The notes beneath the pieces were generated by a model. It was not told the origin of the DNA, ran no database searches, and saw only the letters and a list, made by a program, of their open reading frames with translations. DNA of 64,000 bases from Artemia franciscana (taxonomy: Eukaryota > Arthropoda > Branchiopoda > Anostraca > Artemiidae), in NCBI RefSeq assembly GCF_032884065.1, contig NC_088866.1, positions 52,584,068 through 52,648,067 of the forward strand, written 5' to 3'. Made by a program: the position numbers and the translations under genes. Shown piece after piece: positions 50,005 to 61,639 of the stretch (its first letter is position 1; every line of letters begins with the position of its first letter).

Positions 50005-50086
50005 GTCTTTGGCCGTGATAAACATATTCCATGGCATAAGGGTACCGACACCATGAATGATAAGAATGGTATAAATTATATTCCAT
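50005..50086 (-). CDS. SLC29: ENT transporter, exon with TM1 (first exon found)
   Basis: The acceptor GTTTCTATTTCAG precedes 50086 and the donor GTAAGT follows 50005. One completing base plus 27 codons read WNIIYTILI, then IHGVGTLMPWNMFITAKD. This is the ENT TM1 signature (G-x-G-T-L-x-P-W-N). The exon begins in phase 2, so an upstream exon with the start codon and N-terminal tail must exist. An ATG at the exon start is out of frame and is not a start. Nothing resembling the N-terminal exon was recognised from 50.1 to 64 kb; such tails are poorly conserved. Confidence 0.94.
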
Positions 50087-50298
50087 CTGAAATAGAAACA
50101 AAATAATTAAATAGCCCTTGGATAAAATACCAAAGCCTCTATAGAGGAGATTAAAGACCATTAGCGAGACACCAAGTGAGGCTAAAAAATTTTGTTCAAG
50201 AAAAGATAGATTTTTCGTTTCCTGCAACCTCTTCCGTACTCAACCGGAACGCCCAACAACCAAATTTTGCAATTTCTGAATTCTTGGAAGCCAATAGA

Positions 50299-51449
50299 AA
50301 AGTTTCATGCCGACCTCTCCACTCTAAGAGTTTTCCAAGATTTCCGGTTTCCAAGATTTATGTTTCCCCCTTCCAACCCTCTATATTCCCGGATCCGATT
50401 TGAATTGAAAATGGAGCATCTGAGACATAAGATTCTTCTATATATCGAGTTTCATTATGATCCGATCACTCACTCGTAAGGTACCTCGACTTTCACGTTT
50501 TCCAAGAATTCTGGTTTCCTCCTCCAACTCCCTTCAATATCACCGGATCTGGTCGGGATTTAAAATGAGAGTTCTAAAGCACAAGATCCTTCTAAATATC
50601 AAATTTCATTAAGGTCTGATTACCCGTTCGTAAGTTACAAATTCATCATTTTTTCTAATTTTTTTCGAATTACTCCCCCTTCCCCTAACTACACCAAAGA
50701 GAGCGGATCCGGTCCGTTTATGTCAGTCACCTATCTTGGACTTATACTTATTCTTTCCACCCAGTTTCACCCTGATCTCTCCGCTTTAAGCGTTTTCCAA
50801 GATTTCCGGTCCCTTCCCCCTAATGACACTGGACCCGGTCGGGATTTAAAATAAGAGATCTGAGTTTCGAGGTCCTTCTAAATATGAAATTTCATTAAGA
50901 TACGATTACTCTTTCGCAGGTTAAAAATACCTCATTTTTTAGAATTAAACCTCCCTCCAACTCCCCCAAAGAGAACAGATCAGTTCCGGTTATGTCAATC
51001 CCGTATCTAGGACTTTTGCTTATTTTCCCCACCAAGTTTCATCCCGATCCCTCCACTCTAAGCGTTTTCCAAGATTTTAGGTTCCCCCCTTTAATTCCCC
51101 CCAATGTCCCTGGATCCAGTTGGGATTTAAGATAAGAGCTCTGAGACACAATTTCCTTCCAAACTTCAAATTTCATTAAGATCCGATAACCCGTTCCTAA
51201 GTTAAAAGTACTTCATTTTTTCTATTTTTTTTCGAATTAACCGCCCCCCCACTCCCCCCCAGATGGTCAAATCGGGAAAAATACTATTTGTAATTTAATC
51301 TGGTTCAGTCCCTAATACACCTGCCAAATTTCATCGTCCTAGCTTACCTGGAAGTGCCTAAAGTAGCGAAACCGGGACAGACCAACAGACAGACAAACCG
51401 ACAGAATTTGCGATCGCTATATGTCACTTGGTTAATATCAAGTGCCATT
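50299..51449. mobile_element. Family B element, copy 2
   Basis: It starts inside a unit (TTTCATGCCGACCTCTCCACTC) and runs through repeated CACTCTAAG(C/A)GTTTTCCAAG and GGTCGGGATTTAAAAT blocks to CATCGTCCTAGCTTACC, GACAGAATTTGCGATCGC and a degraded terminal palindrome (CACTTGGTTAATATCAAGTG). Same orientation as copy 1. Family A copy 4 follows within 35 bp. Confidence 0.75.
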
Positions 51450-51482
51450 AAAATTTATACAAATCTGTCATTTAAAGAAATT

Positions 51483-53190
51483 AAATAAAAAAAAACAAGT
51501 TTTTTCAACTGAAAGTAAGGAGTGACATCAAAACTTAAAACGCACAGAAATTACTTCGTATATGAAAGAGGCTGCTTCCTCATCAACGCCCCGCTCTTTA
51601 CGCTAAAGTTTGACTCTTTCTCTCAATTCTTCTTTCTAAAACAGTAAAACACTATAGCGTAAAGAGCGGGGCGTTGGTGAGGAAGCAGCCTCTTTCATAT
51701 ACGAAGTAATTTCTGTGCGTTTTAAGTTTTGATGTCACTCCTTACTTTCAGTTGAAAAAACTTGTTTTTTTTATTTAATTTCTGAACGTTTTTGAATCAA
51801 TGCATGTTTTGATTTTGGCTCTCCGCAGAGGAATAATCAAAACGAAATTTGCATATTTTTTTTTTTTTGGCTCAATGGCTTTCTCATAACTTTGATCGAA
51901 TGATTTTGAGAAAGAGCGGGGGACGAAGCCTAGTTGCCCCCCGATTTTTTGGTTAATTAAAAAGGCAACTAGAACTTTTAATTTTTTACGAATCTTTTTA
52001 TTGGTAAAAGATTTACGTAACTTATAAATTAGCTTACGTAAAGAACTTTTGTATTCTCATGTTTTTATTACATATATGAGGGGATTTGCCCCATCGTCAG
52101 TACCTCGCTCTTTACACTAAAGCTTAAATTTTATCCCAATTCATTAAGAATGACCCCCTGAATCACAAAAGCCGTAGAATAAGTAGTTGAAATTACCGAA
52201 AATACTTTAGCGTAAAGAGCGAGGTATTAGAAGGAGGTGAGCCCCTCATATGGGTAATAATTTCTGTTTGTTTTAAGTTTTATTGCTGTTCCTTACTTCC
52301 AGCTGAAAAAGCTTTTTCACTTTTATTTTTTAATTGTTTTTTTTAAATAATGCTAGTAAATCCTGCTCTCCCTTCATGGAAATTTTCTTCTCCCATTACA
52401 AATTCTCGAAGGAAAGTTCCCCCAGCATATCCCCCTCTTCTCAATCCCTCCCCCAAACCAAAAAAATCCTCCTGAAAACGCCTGTATACTTCCCAATAAC
52501 CATTACTATATGTAAGCACAGGTCAAAGTTTGTAACTTGTTGCCCCTCCCACGGGGACTGTGGGGGAGTAAGTCGTCCCCAAAGACATAGTTATAAGGTT
52601 TTTAGACTACGCTGAATAAAATGGCTATCTCCGAATTTTGATCCGTCGACTTTGGGAAAATAATTAGCGTGGGAGGGGGCCTAGGTGCCCTCCAATTTTT
52701 TTGGTCACTTAAAAAGGGCACTAGAACTTTTCATTTCCCTTAGAATGAGCCCTCTTGCAACATTCTAGGACAACTGGGTCGATACGATCACCCCTGGGAA
52801 AAAAAAAAAAAACAAAAAAACAAAAAAACAAATAAACACGCATCCGTGATCTGCCTTCTGGCAAAAAATGCAAAATTCCACATTTTTGTAGATAGGAGCT
52901 CGAAACTTCTACAGTAGGGTTCTCTGATACGCTGAATCTGATGGTGTGATTTTCGTTAAGATTCTATGACTTTTAGGGGGCGTTTCCCCCTATTTTCTAA
53001 AATAACGCAAATTTTCTCAGGCTCGTAACTTTTGATGGGTAAGACTAAACTTGATGAAACTTATATATTTAAAACCAGCATTAAAATGCGATTCTTTTGA
53101 TGTAGGTATTGGTATCAAAATTCCATTTTTTAGAGTTTTGGTTACTATTGAGCCGGGTCGCTCCTTACTACAGTTCGTTACCACGAACTG
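51483..53190. mobile_element. Family A hairpin element, copy 4
   Basis: It begins at the internal hairpin (51484-51777) and ends with the intact terminal palindrome CAGTTCGT-TACC-ACGAACTG (53171-53190). It is the best-preserved right half in the window. The left ~250 bp with the inverted terminal repeat is missing, as in copy 2. It contains GCGTAAAGAGCGAGGTATTAG near 52211 and its inverted partner near 52100. Non-coding; the frames inside are incidental. Confidence 0.8.
51484..51777. repeat. Long inverted repeat (hairpin) of family A copy 4
   Basis: Arms of about 128 bp (51484-51611 and 51649-51777) are nearly perfect complements, including changes private to this copy: GAGTGACATCAAAAC pairs with GTTTTGATGTCACTC, and GAGGCTGCTTCCTCA pairs with TGAGGAAGCAGCCTC. 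Confidence 0.92.
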
Positions 53191-53559
53191 TTTGAAAAAC
53201 TTGGAACTGAGTTTCAAAAGTTGACCCCCAACCCTCAGTAACAGAGACGGAAAACAGGTTACTCTCTTCGAAGGATATTTCAAAGTCGTCACTTTTTAAG
53301 TATTTTTCACAGCATAATTGAAACTACTTCTTCTCAGTTTTGTTCATTCAATTATTAAATTTGAAATTACATTAAATTATTAGCTATTAATTAACAAATT
53401 AATACGTTTAAAAATTTTGCTTGTTTAAAAATTTTACTTATTTAAATTATGGTACTTTGATTTGTATATATTTTTCTTAAGCATTCTGATCACAGTACTT
53501 TGTGTAACGAATCTCTTTACTAAGATGTTTAATGCCAGAACTGAAACGATCACTTGACA
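53191..53559. other. No gene seen
   Basis: AT-rich spacer after family A copy 4. No recognisable feature is present. Confidence 0.5.
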
Positions 53560-53795
53560 CAGCATTAGTTGGTGTTAATAGTATTTTATTTCTATTATAT
53601 CATTTATATTCATATTTATTTATATTATATTAATTCTATTATATCAGTATATCGATCATTAGTTGGTGCTAATAGTATTCTATTTCTATTATATCATTTC
53701 TATTAATATTTATTTATTTTTATTTATATCTATTTATATTATATGTTTTCTATTATATCAGTATATCGATCATTAGTTGGTGTTAATAGTATTCA
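53560..53795. repeat. AT-rich tandem repeat, 90-115-bp unit
   Basis: TTAGTTGGTG(T/C)TAATAGTATT recurs near 53568, 53657 and 53772, with TTCTATTATATCA blocks between. Confidence 0.75.
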
Positions 53796-54205
53796 AAGGT
53801 CTTTGAAGGTGACAAATCAGCATAGGCAAAGAGTATTAAAAACAATTAGAGGAAATGAGTTTGTCTCAAACAAAAATAAAAATCAACGCCATCAAGCACT
53901 ACTCAGCTACTTCCTAAGCCCTTTGTATAAACCAAAGAAGATGGGTAACCTATAAGAGTGGTGGCACTAGCGTCGAAACTAAAAATTACAAACGCACTCT
54001 AGGCTCGGTTATTTCTTGGCACCCTTTCAATCTAATAATAAAGCAAAATTAGTGTAATTGGCAATATTAATATAGTAGTAAGTGCCCTAATCTCAGTTTA
54101 AAAAAAACACACACACACAATAGCAAGGCTTGGAAAAATACCGAAAACCCCCGTACTCTAGATGACGGCAGTGATTTTTTCTTCGACACTAACACAAGTC
54201 TACAC

Positions 54206-54420
54206 CAGTGGCGTCAATTTACAAAAAATTAGGGGGGGGGGGAGAAAAGAATTTTCCAGTACCTAGGGGGAGCAAAGTTGTCTCTCTCATTTTTTAATGA
54301 AAATAGAAAGAAGAAGTTTTTATTCGATGAAAATACCCCCAAAAAAGGATATTTTGAAAATCCCCAGGGGGGGAGAAAAATTAAGAGGGCGACCAGCCCC
54401 CCACCCAATTGACACTACTG
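54206..54420. mobile_element. hAT-type MITE
   Basis: A 215-bp element. The left end CAGTGGCGTCAATT and the right end, read inward, CAGTAGTGTCAATT form terminal inverted repeats. The flanking 8-mers GTCTACAC (54198-54205) and GTTTACAC (54421-54428) differ at one base, as expected for a hAT target duplication. The interior is non-coding and G-rich. Confidence 0.85.
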
Positions 54421-54679
54421 GTTTACACTCTTAGAAGTTATCCATACTCTTTGGAATGGACCATAGAGTAAGCATACACAAGAAACGAAGACTGGTTCTA
54501 TTTCCGCTCGTTAAAAAGCAGTACCATTACCGCGATTTCATTTTCCTCGGTTAAAGTAGCCACCGTTTCCCCGATCGCTTTGACTTTGCCGGTGGCTTCA
54601 CTGTCTGGCTTCTTTTCTTATATGTACGCCTTTATAGGTTACAGGCAAGTTTGCAAGTTTACGTTTTATAGAGGAGAGG

Positions 54680-54775
54680 TAATGAGGAAGCATTTAAAGA
54701 AAATAGGAACTTCATAGGAAGGATTAAAGAGAAAAGCTTTGGATATATCGGATTGGGGATAAGTTGAGGTGGGGC
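54680..54775 (+). pseudogene. Small RTE-like LINE fragment
   Basis: TTTAAAGAAAATAGGAACTT and GATTAAAGAGAAAAGC match the segment coding for KDLKEMGTSWEGIKREALN at the C-terminus of the element at 8721-9740. It is diverged and out of frame. Confidence 0.55.
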
Positions 54776-54959
54776 AGGGGCGTCCGGTGTTGTGTTTGCC
54801 TGAGGTGACTTGTTGCTACAATATATTGTTAGTTGTAGGTTGTAGAAGTAATTGTTCAGTATAATGAACCTAAATAGAAACAGATTTGTTTATTTTATTA
54901 ATTTCCCTTTTGGCTTTTTTTTTGTATGTTAGGTAAAAAATAAAAAACCAGCCTTAGCC

Positions 54960-55320
54960 AAATAACACTGGAAGCATATTTGGGGACACTTTTTTTCTTC
55001 TTCTCCTTCCATTTTAGCTAGCCTATGTCCAGCCGACTAACTTAACCTGGAGCACATAAGATAATTGTGGACCCGTTTTCCTTTTTTTCTTCCTTTTAGC
55101 TACCCTATGAGCAGCCAGGTAACCTAGCATGTAGCACATCAGGTATTTTTATAGTCTTTTTAAGATAGCCAATAGGCTGGGGGATAACCTAGTGTGCAGT
55201 ATATCAAATACTTGTGGACACTTTCTTATTCTTCCTTTTTAGCTAGCCTACGTCCAGCAAGCTAACAGACATTTACGGACACTTTTGTCTTGTTCTTCTT
55301 CATTTTTAGTTAGCCAATCT
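54960..55320. repeat. Degenerate minisatellite, about 75-85-bp unit
   Basis: TAGCTAGCCTATGTCCAGC-like blocks near 55013, 55098, 55162, 55239 and 55308 alternate with GCACATAAG/GTGGACACTTT and TTCTTCCTTTTAG blocks. Five diverged units. Confidence 0.65.
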
Positions 55321-55395
55321 GTTGCAGTCTTATTTAGCACTAACTATTTTGTAAACCATTTTGAATTAAAATGAAGTAGTTGTGGGCATCAAGTC

Positions 55396-56160
55396 ATGGC
55401 TAATTGCAATAAAAAGCAAAGACAGAGAATCCGAGTGAGTGAGAGGCAAATCTGGCAAAAGCCCCTTGTAGGATTGTATAAAAATGAAGTCATTTCATTT
55501 GTGATAGATAAGTATATCTATCATCTGTCCATACGTCAGTGTCTACGTACTTTAAGAAAAAATTTTACAATCAATTTTACTGGTTTAATACTTCTTCGAT
55601 GACTAAAACCTGATCAAACTCCTGATAATCCTGATCGAACTCCTGGACTGCTGATCATGCTTGAGTCACGTTCTAAGAATGAGTCTTCCAGATCAGATGG
55701 GGTTGTCTATCGTTGTCCAGACAAGCCTATTCAAGGCCAGTGCATACCCTCGTTTCAAAGCAACTTTGATTCAAGACCAAGGATGGAAAAATGGCGTGAC
55801 GGCCAGCTTAAATTTCAGTGGTCAATCTGATAGGATCAAAGCTGATTTTTGACCGATTGGTGGCTTTCGTCGTCATGGCCGTCGATGGGATAACTCTTGG
55901 CCTGAACTTGTCTCCGGTAAAAAAAAAAGGATAATAAGAACATGAAATCGACCTTAACTATAGGAATTGACCAATCAGCTTGTGTCTGCTACAAATTGGG
56001 TCCAAAAAGTGCTACAAATCATCCAAAGGACGTGCAAGTACACTTCATGATTAGCAAGTCATACAATTTTCCTTACCGAAAAATTAAGTTCACTGACATT
56101 CCTTTACAGTCATTCAGTCACTTTACAGTCAGTTTACAGTCATTCCTTTTTTAGGCGACG
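55396..56160 (+). other. Unassigned open frames
   Basis: Three plus-strand frames of 63-70 codons (55396-55602, 55661-55852, 55942-56154) are of unknown origin. The middle region has a less AT-biased composition than its surroundings and is open in two frames. A GTAAAA follows CTTGTCTCCG near 55920 and could be a weak donor. I recognise no family, so I do not call a gene. They could be decayed transposon sequence or an exon of an unknown plus-strand gene. Confidence 0.25.
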
Positions 56161-56259
56161 GTAGGTGTTTCGCTGGTGGTTTCGTTGTGTGTTTCATTTG
56201 AATATTAAAATTAGACGCTCATATTGTTTGCATGAAAGTTGTTTGCATTGTTTGCACGA

Positions 56260-56598
56260 AAGTAGGTTGTCCGAAAAATGGGGTTCAATCCCGCTGTCCA
56301 GGGCAATAATGAAAGAAAGGTTGAGATGGCTAGGCCACGTTCTCGGATGAAGGATGACAGATTGCCGAAGATTGTCCTTTTTGGCCAACCGTCTGGGGCT
56401 ACACGGAAAGCAGGTCGTCCTCGTTTAGGTTGGGAGGATGTCATAAATAAAGATTTAAAGGAAATGGGAACTTCCCGGGAGGGTCTAAAGAGGGAGACCT
56501 TGAACAGATTAGGTTGGAGAAGGAGCGTGCATAGCTGTCTTGGCCTCAGGCGGATTGGTGCTGCAGTGAGTTATTGTTAGTGGTAGTAGTAGTAAAAA
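56260..56598 (+). mobile_element. 5'-truncated RTE-like LINE insertion with 23-bp target duplication
   Basis: It encodes CGSIPLSR-like text, ERLRWLGHVL, then after a one-base shift MKDDRLPKIVLFGQPSGATR, GWEDVINKDLKEMGTSREG and RRIGAAVSYC with a stop. It ends GCAGTGAGTTATTG and GTAGTAGTAGTA. The 23-mers at 56237-56259 and 56599-56621 (AGTTGTTTGCATTG... and AGTTGTTTACATTA...) differ at two bases and are the target duplication. The frameshift near 56345 and the truncation make it inactive. Confidence 0.85.
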
Positions 56599-56621
56599 AG
56601 TTGTTTACATTATTTGCACGA

Positions 56622-57076
56622 TGTGTGAACTTTTCATTGGTATATTCTTACTGATTAATAATAAAATATAATTTAGACTATCTCTAGTCAAAGTCAAAAC
56701 CGTGCTTGTAGGCAACAAACAGAAAGAAAAAAAATAAGAAAACTGAAAAAAAATCGGAAAATTAGAGCACTGAGAGATCTAGAAAAATGACGATTACACA
56801 CAAAAACTTAGCAAACGAAATATTCAAAAAAAAGGAAAAAAGTGATAACATAGTATCTAAATATTTCAAAAACCAACTTAAAAGAAAGCATTTTTCAAAC
56901 TTTTTCTGAATACATTTTCTTAACTTAGCTCCATAATTTGCAAAAGTTTAACGCAAACAACACCTTCAGTGCTCATATTTTTTCAAGATGGTTTGGGAAT
57001 TTTTTCCATCGGTTTTCAAATTTTCTGTTCGGTATTTCCGGAGAGTTGGACCATAGGGGTTGGATCAAAAGTGAAA
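56622..57076. other. No gene seen
   Basis: A-rich sequence with no recognisable feature. Confidence 0.5.
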
Positions 57077-57686
57077 TTAGAGGGAGAGTAAGTAGGGCCA
57101 AAAATTAAAACCCATTGAAAAATGGAGGGATCCAATGAACCTAGATAATAAAGGAGTATCTTTCTGGGATTTCGAATCTACCCTGATTTTTCTAGGTTTC
57201 AAGAAACATTCACCTGGACGGATGACATCAGGCTGGGTGCCACGTTTTTCCTTTACCAGGTTTATCATTTTCCAGTTTTCATTTTGTCCAAAGGGAAACA
57301 TGTTTCCACTTCTCCAGATTATCATCCTGTTCTTCTCTACACTCCAAAAATTATTACCAGTGAGCGCTGGATTTTCTTTTTGGAAATAATTCAAAGTCTA
57401 AAAAATGGCTACCGAAATGTACACCCTATACAGATCAGACTGAAAGTCAAATCACTCGCCGATTGACAATGAAATGATAAATTGGTAGAACAATCATAGG
57501 CAAGATAGCCATAATTTTTGCCAGAATTGTCTGAAACGTCCTATTTGCGAGAAGGGTTTTGGTCATCAAGTTTTGGTCTGAAAAAGGGAACTGGCGAAGT
57601 CCAGACTCTCGACATAACCTGTTTACAGTGATCCTGTAAACATGGTTGGTCATAAATCTTTGAATGATTTTTTGGTCTCCAATCAC
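57077..57686 (-). other. Unassigned minus-strand frames
   Basis: Two open frames, 105 codons (57077-57394) and 79 codons (57447-57686), lie end to end on the minus strand. The first is rich in charged residues (GQNENWKMINLVKEKRGTQP) and less AT-biased than background; the second has RLCRESGLRQFPFSDQN and a hydrophobic C-terminus. Plus-strand frames overlap the same stretch. No family is recognised. The second frame's 5' end lies in the arm of the palindrome at 57671-57923. Confidence 0.25.
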
Positions 57687-57923
57687 CTTCAGAAGGCTGA
57701 AAGAGCTGATTTGTGTTTTACTCTAATTAGCCATGGCTCTCAAGTCTTTCATCAATTCCACCAAGTTGATAATTCAATTGTCCTTTTCATATTACTTATG
57801 TCCGTTGATTTTTGAATTATCAACTTGGTGGAAGTGATGAAAGAATTGAGAGCCATGGCTAATTAGAGTAAAACAAACACAAATCAGTTCTGTCAGCCAT
57901 CTGAAGGGAACTGGAGACTGAAA
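57671..57923. repeat. Large palindrome, arms about 105 bp
   Basis: The left arm (57671-57777) includes CTGATTTGTGTTTTACTC, TAATTAGCCATGGCTCTCAA and CACCAAGTTGATAATTCAA. The right arm (57812-57923) is its reverse complement with few mismatches, around a loop of about 34 bp. It could be a foldback MITE. No target duplication was identified. Confidence 0.9.
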
Positions 57924-58880
57924 TCTTTACATTTATAGGTTTTACAAATGAATGTAAACATTATTCTATTTCAAGAGTCAGGGCTCATTTAATGGTTTAC
58001 AAAAAAAAACAGATTTTTCACAAATTTGAGGCAAGAGGTTTCTTTCCACTTGAGCTCAAATCTCTTTCTCAGCGTTTTTTACATGGGTGCCTTTGTACTT
58101 GATAAAAATGGGTGTCTTTACAAACTCTATTTGGGTGCAGCAGCTCCCTTATAACCTTTATACAAAAACTTTTGCGTTGCTTTACTACGGAAATCGTTAA
58201 AGACTTTACTCATTAAGGACGTTATATCCGTTAAGGACGTCAAGGACTCGGAAACGCTTCTGAAGGACTGGTCAAGGCGTATGCTTGACGCAACAAGATA
58301 TTTTTAATAAAATTGAGGGAAGGTTAGAAGCTCAGGAAAGTAAACGGGGAACCTTGACTTCAACTCCAACGCAGCAGCGATTTTATAATGCATTTATTTT
58401 TATTTATTAAATTAAGGTACATTTTACTCCTAAATTAAATTTATTGAATTATTTTTAATTATGGAATATAATTTATAAATTAAACTAATCAAATTAATTA
58501 ATTGTTAAATTATATTTGATTACTAAATCTATAAATTTAATTATTGAATTATTAGGGTATTAAATTAAGTGACAGGTTTGATTATAGCAATGTACAAACG
58601 CTCTTGGTTCAGTTATGCTTGCCAAATATGCAGTGCTGGTGGCCAGTTTGTATAGTTCTATCTTTTCATTGCTTTACTGTATATGTTAAATATTCTGTGT
58701 TCAATTATTGTTTCAGGTTATTTGATTTGAAGGAAGCAGGTTATGTTCCAAGATCACCATCTCTTTATTTTTCGCTATTATTGTACGTTTTGACTCCCTC
58801 CGTCCAAAAAAAAAAATAAATAAAATGGAAAAACTTTAGAATGAATGGTGTTTCAATAATAACATAGTTTCACTTTCTTG
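57924..58880. other. No gene seen
   Basis: AT-rich sequence. No gene, RNA or clear repeat was recognised. Confidence 0.5.
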
Positions 58881-60018
58881 TGCCATCCAATACAAATTAT
58901 TCTGATACAAAAAAAAAATAAATGTCTTAATGACGGTTCAAAACAAAAGGGAGAGTCATCAAATTTAGGTACCTGTTAGATTGGACATATATTCGAAAAA
59001 AAAATAATCTATTACAAGCCCCGAAGAGCCTAATTCGAATTTCGGGGTGAATAAATAAAACAGGACAGATAAAGGGACTATAGTATTTCAAGAGAAAATG
59101 CAAAATTAGCATGGTTTCTAGAGAAATATCTTTTTGAATGACTTAACAAAGGATCATCTTTAGTTTTAATGTTTAGATGATCATGAATTAAATAACATGT
59201 TACAAGATAATATTTAAATAAATGGTCTATAGTAGCAGCAATAAATTTTTTTACCCTCCAAGATAAATTATTCTGATACAAAAATTTATCTGTTAATGAC
59301 GGTTCAAAATAAAAGGGATAGTCAAGAAACTTAGAGACCTATTAGATAAGACATTTATTCAAAAAAATCACTGTTACAAGCCGCAAAGAGCCTATTGGAA
59401 CTTAGGGGTGAATACATAAAAAGAGCACAGATAAAGGGACTACAGCATTTAAAGAGAAATTGCGAAAATTAGCATGATTTCTAGGGAAATATATTTTGAA
59501 TGGCTTAATAAAGGATCATCTTTAATTTTAATTTATTTTTAGAAAAACATTAGTTAAAATAACAAATTTAAAGATAATATTTAAATAAATGGTCTTAAGT
59601 GACAACAGTTTTGTTGTACCCTCCAAGACAAATTATTCCGATACAAAAAAAAACATATATTAAAAACGGTTCAAAATAAAAGAGATAGTCAACAAATTCA
59701 GAGACCTATTAGATATGGTATTTATTTTTAAAAATTACTATTAAAAGCCCTGAAGGACCCAATTCTAATTTCGAGGACAATAAATAAAGATATAACGCAT
59801 AAAAAGACTATAGTATTTAAACAGAAAATAGGGAAATTAGCATGGTTTCCAGGGAAATATCTTTTTCAATGGCTTAACAAAGGATTATCTTTAGTTTTAA
59901 TTTATTTTAAGCCAAACATTAGTTAAAATAACAAGTTAAAAGATATCATTTTAGTAAACGGTATTTTAGTAAACTGGTACAAAAATTTATACCCTTCAAG
60001 ACAAATTATTCTGATACA

Positions 60019-60089
<71 letters not shown>

Positions 60090-60850
60090 GACGGTACAAA
60101 ATAAAGGGAATAGTCAGCACATTCAGAGACAGAGATGATATTAATTTAAAACGAAAAATTTCTATTACAAGTCCTGAAGGACCCAATACGGATTTCGGGG
60201 ACAAAAACTAAAAACAGGACAAATAAAGAAACTATATTATTTCAAGGCAATATGACGAAATTAAATGGTCTTAAGTAAAAAAAAAATGTACCCTCCAAGA
60301 CAAATTATTCTGATACAAAAATACATATATTAATGACGGTTCAAAATAAAGCGGATAGTCAACACATTCAGAGACAGAGATGATATTAATTTAAAACGAA
60401 AAATTTCAATTACAAGCCCTGAAGGACCCAATAGAATTTTGAGGACAATAAATAAATACAGGACAAATAAAGGGACTATATTATTTCAACGCAATATGAA
60501 GAAATTAGCATGGTTTCTAAGATATTTTAAACATATTAACAAAGGATCATATTTAGTTTTAGTTTATTTTTAACCAAACATTAGTCAAAATAGGAAACTG
60601 AAATATACATTTAAAAATAAACATTCTTTGGTAATTACAAAATTTCATTTTTTTTTTTACCCTATACCATAATTTATTCTGATACAAGTCTACATCTTAC
60701 TAACAGTTCAGAAAACAAGAGATATATAAGTCAACAGTTTAGTGACCTGTTGAATAAAGTAAGAAACACGCTTCAAGAATAAATGGGGGAAATTAGTACT
60801 GGTTTCCAGGGAAATATATTCTTGAATGCCCTTACAAAGGACCATCTTCA
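58880..60850. repeat. Tandem array, about 370-bp unit, six copies
   Basis: The block ACAAATTATTCTGATACAA recurs at 58892, 59263, 59628, 60001, 60300 and about 60669, i.e. spacings of 371, 365, 373, 299 and 369 bp. Each unit also has AATGACGGTTCAAAATAAA, GTCAACA.ATTCAGAGAC, AGCATGGTTTC and AAAGGATCATCTTTAG blocks. The unit from 60001 contains a (TA)n insertion and lacks about 130 bp of the standard sequence. Non-coding satellite-like array. Confidence 0.9.
60022..60085. repeat. (TA)n microsatellite within the tandem array
   Basis: 64 bp of TA inserted where the other units have a short ACATATATTAATG stretch, so it probably grew from that ATAT. Confidence 0.9.
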
Positions 60851-61639
60851 AAACTTGGAATAATCAATAGAAATGGCTATTCGCGGTCTTGCTGGGAGTT
60901 TCCTAGTCTAGAAAATTTGCTGGGAAAGAAATCGTGTCCCTGTTCCAGAATCAAATGATATTGTTAAGATGAAAAGATAGCTAAGATTAATAACAAAATC
61001 AATAATTGGGAACAATCAATAATAAGTAAATTTATTTAATAGATTACTAGTCAAAACACAAAATCGCAAAGGAACGAGGACAATTAACAGCCAGTGAAAA
61101 AAATAATGAAAATTATGCAAATATTTCGGTCAAGACCTCCGCTTGACCGTCCTCAGTGCAAAATAAACTGATAAAAAAAAAAAAAAAAAAACCTTAAAAG
61201 AAAATGCAAAACTAAAATATGATAACCCTTTCACCCTTACTGAGAAAGGCGAGCGCAACAATTCTAGCCATTGGTTAATAAAGATATTAGGTAATAAAAA
61301 GCAACTTTCTAATTGCCCTTCAAAACTTTTGAGCTTAAAGATTTACTTTTGAAGGCGAATTCACGTCAATAAGCTCTTCTATTCAACGCAGAAACCCAGG
61401 ATTTTTGTTAAGAAGAGGGGGATTAAAAACCCTACAAAACACAACAAAACCTATTTTTGTTACTATTTTACGATTCGTACATAAATTTCGGGGATAGGGG
61501 CAAACCAAATAGCCCCCCTCGCCCCATGGATACGTCCATGGTTCTATTCATAAGGCATTTCCCATTCAAATTACTATTGTGCTTGAGCAGTTGTTCTTGA
61601 ACATCAAGGGGGAATCAAGGGGGGAATCTTAAACATCAA
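60851..61639. other. No gene seen; short dispersed repeat near the end
   Basis: Around 61125-61165 lies CGGTCAAG-ACCTCCG-CTTGACCG, an 8-bp inverted repeat. An A run follows near 61175. 61430-61540 is a diverged copy of the GGATACGGCCTTG dispersed repeat (here ATGGATACGTCCATG). Confidence 0.45.

Noticed and set aside
50084..50086. ATG at the start of the TM1 exon as translation start
   Set aside because: It is out of frame with the TM1 coding sequence (frame reads A then TGG AAT) and is immediately preceded by a splice acceptor.
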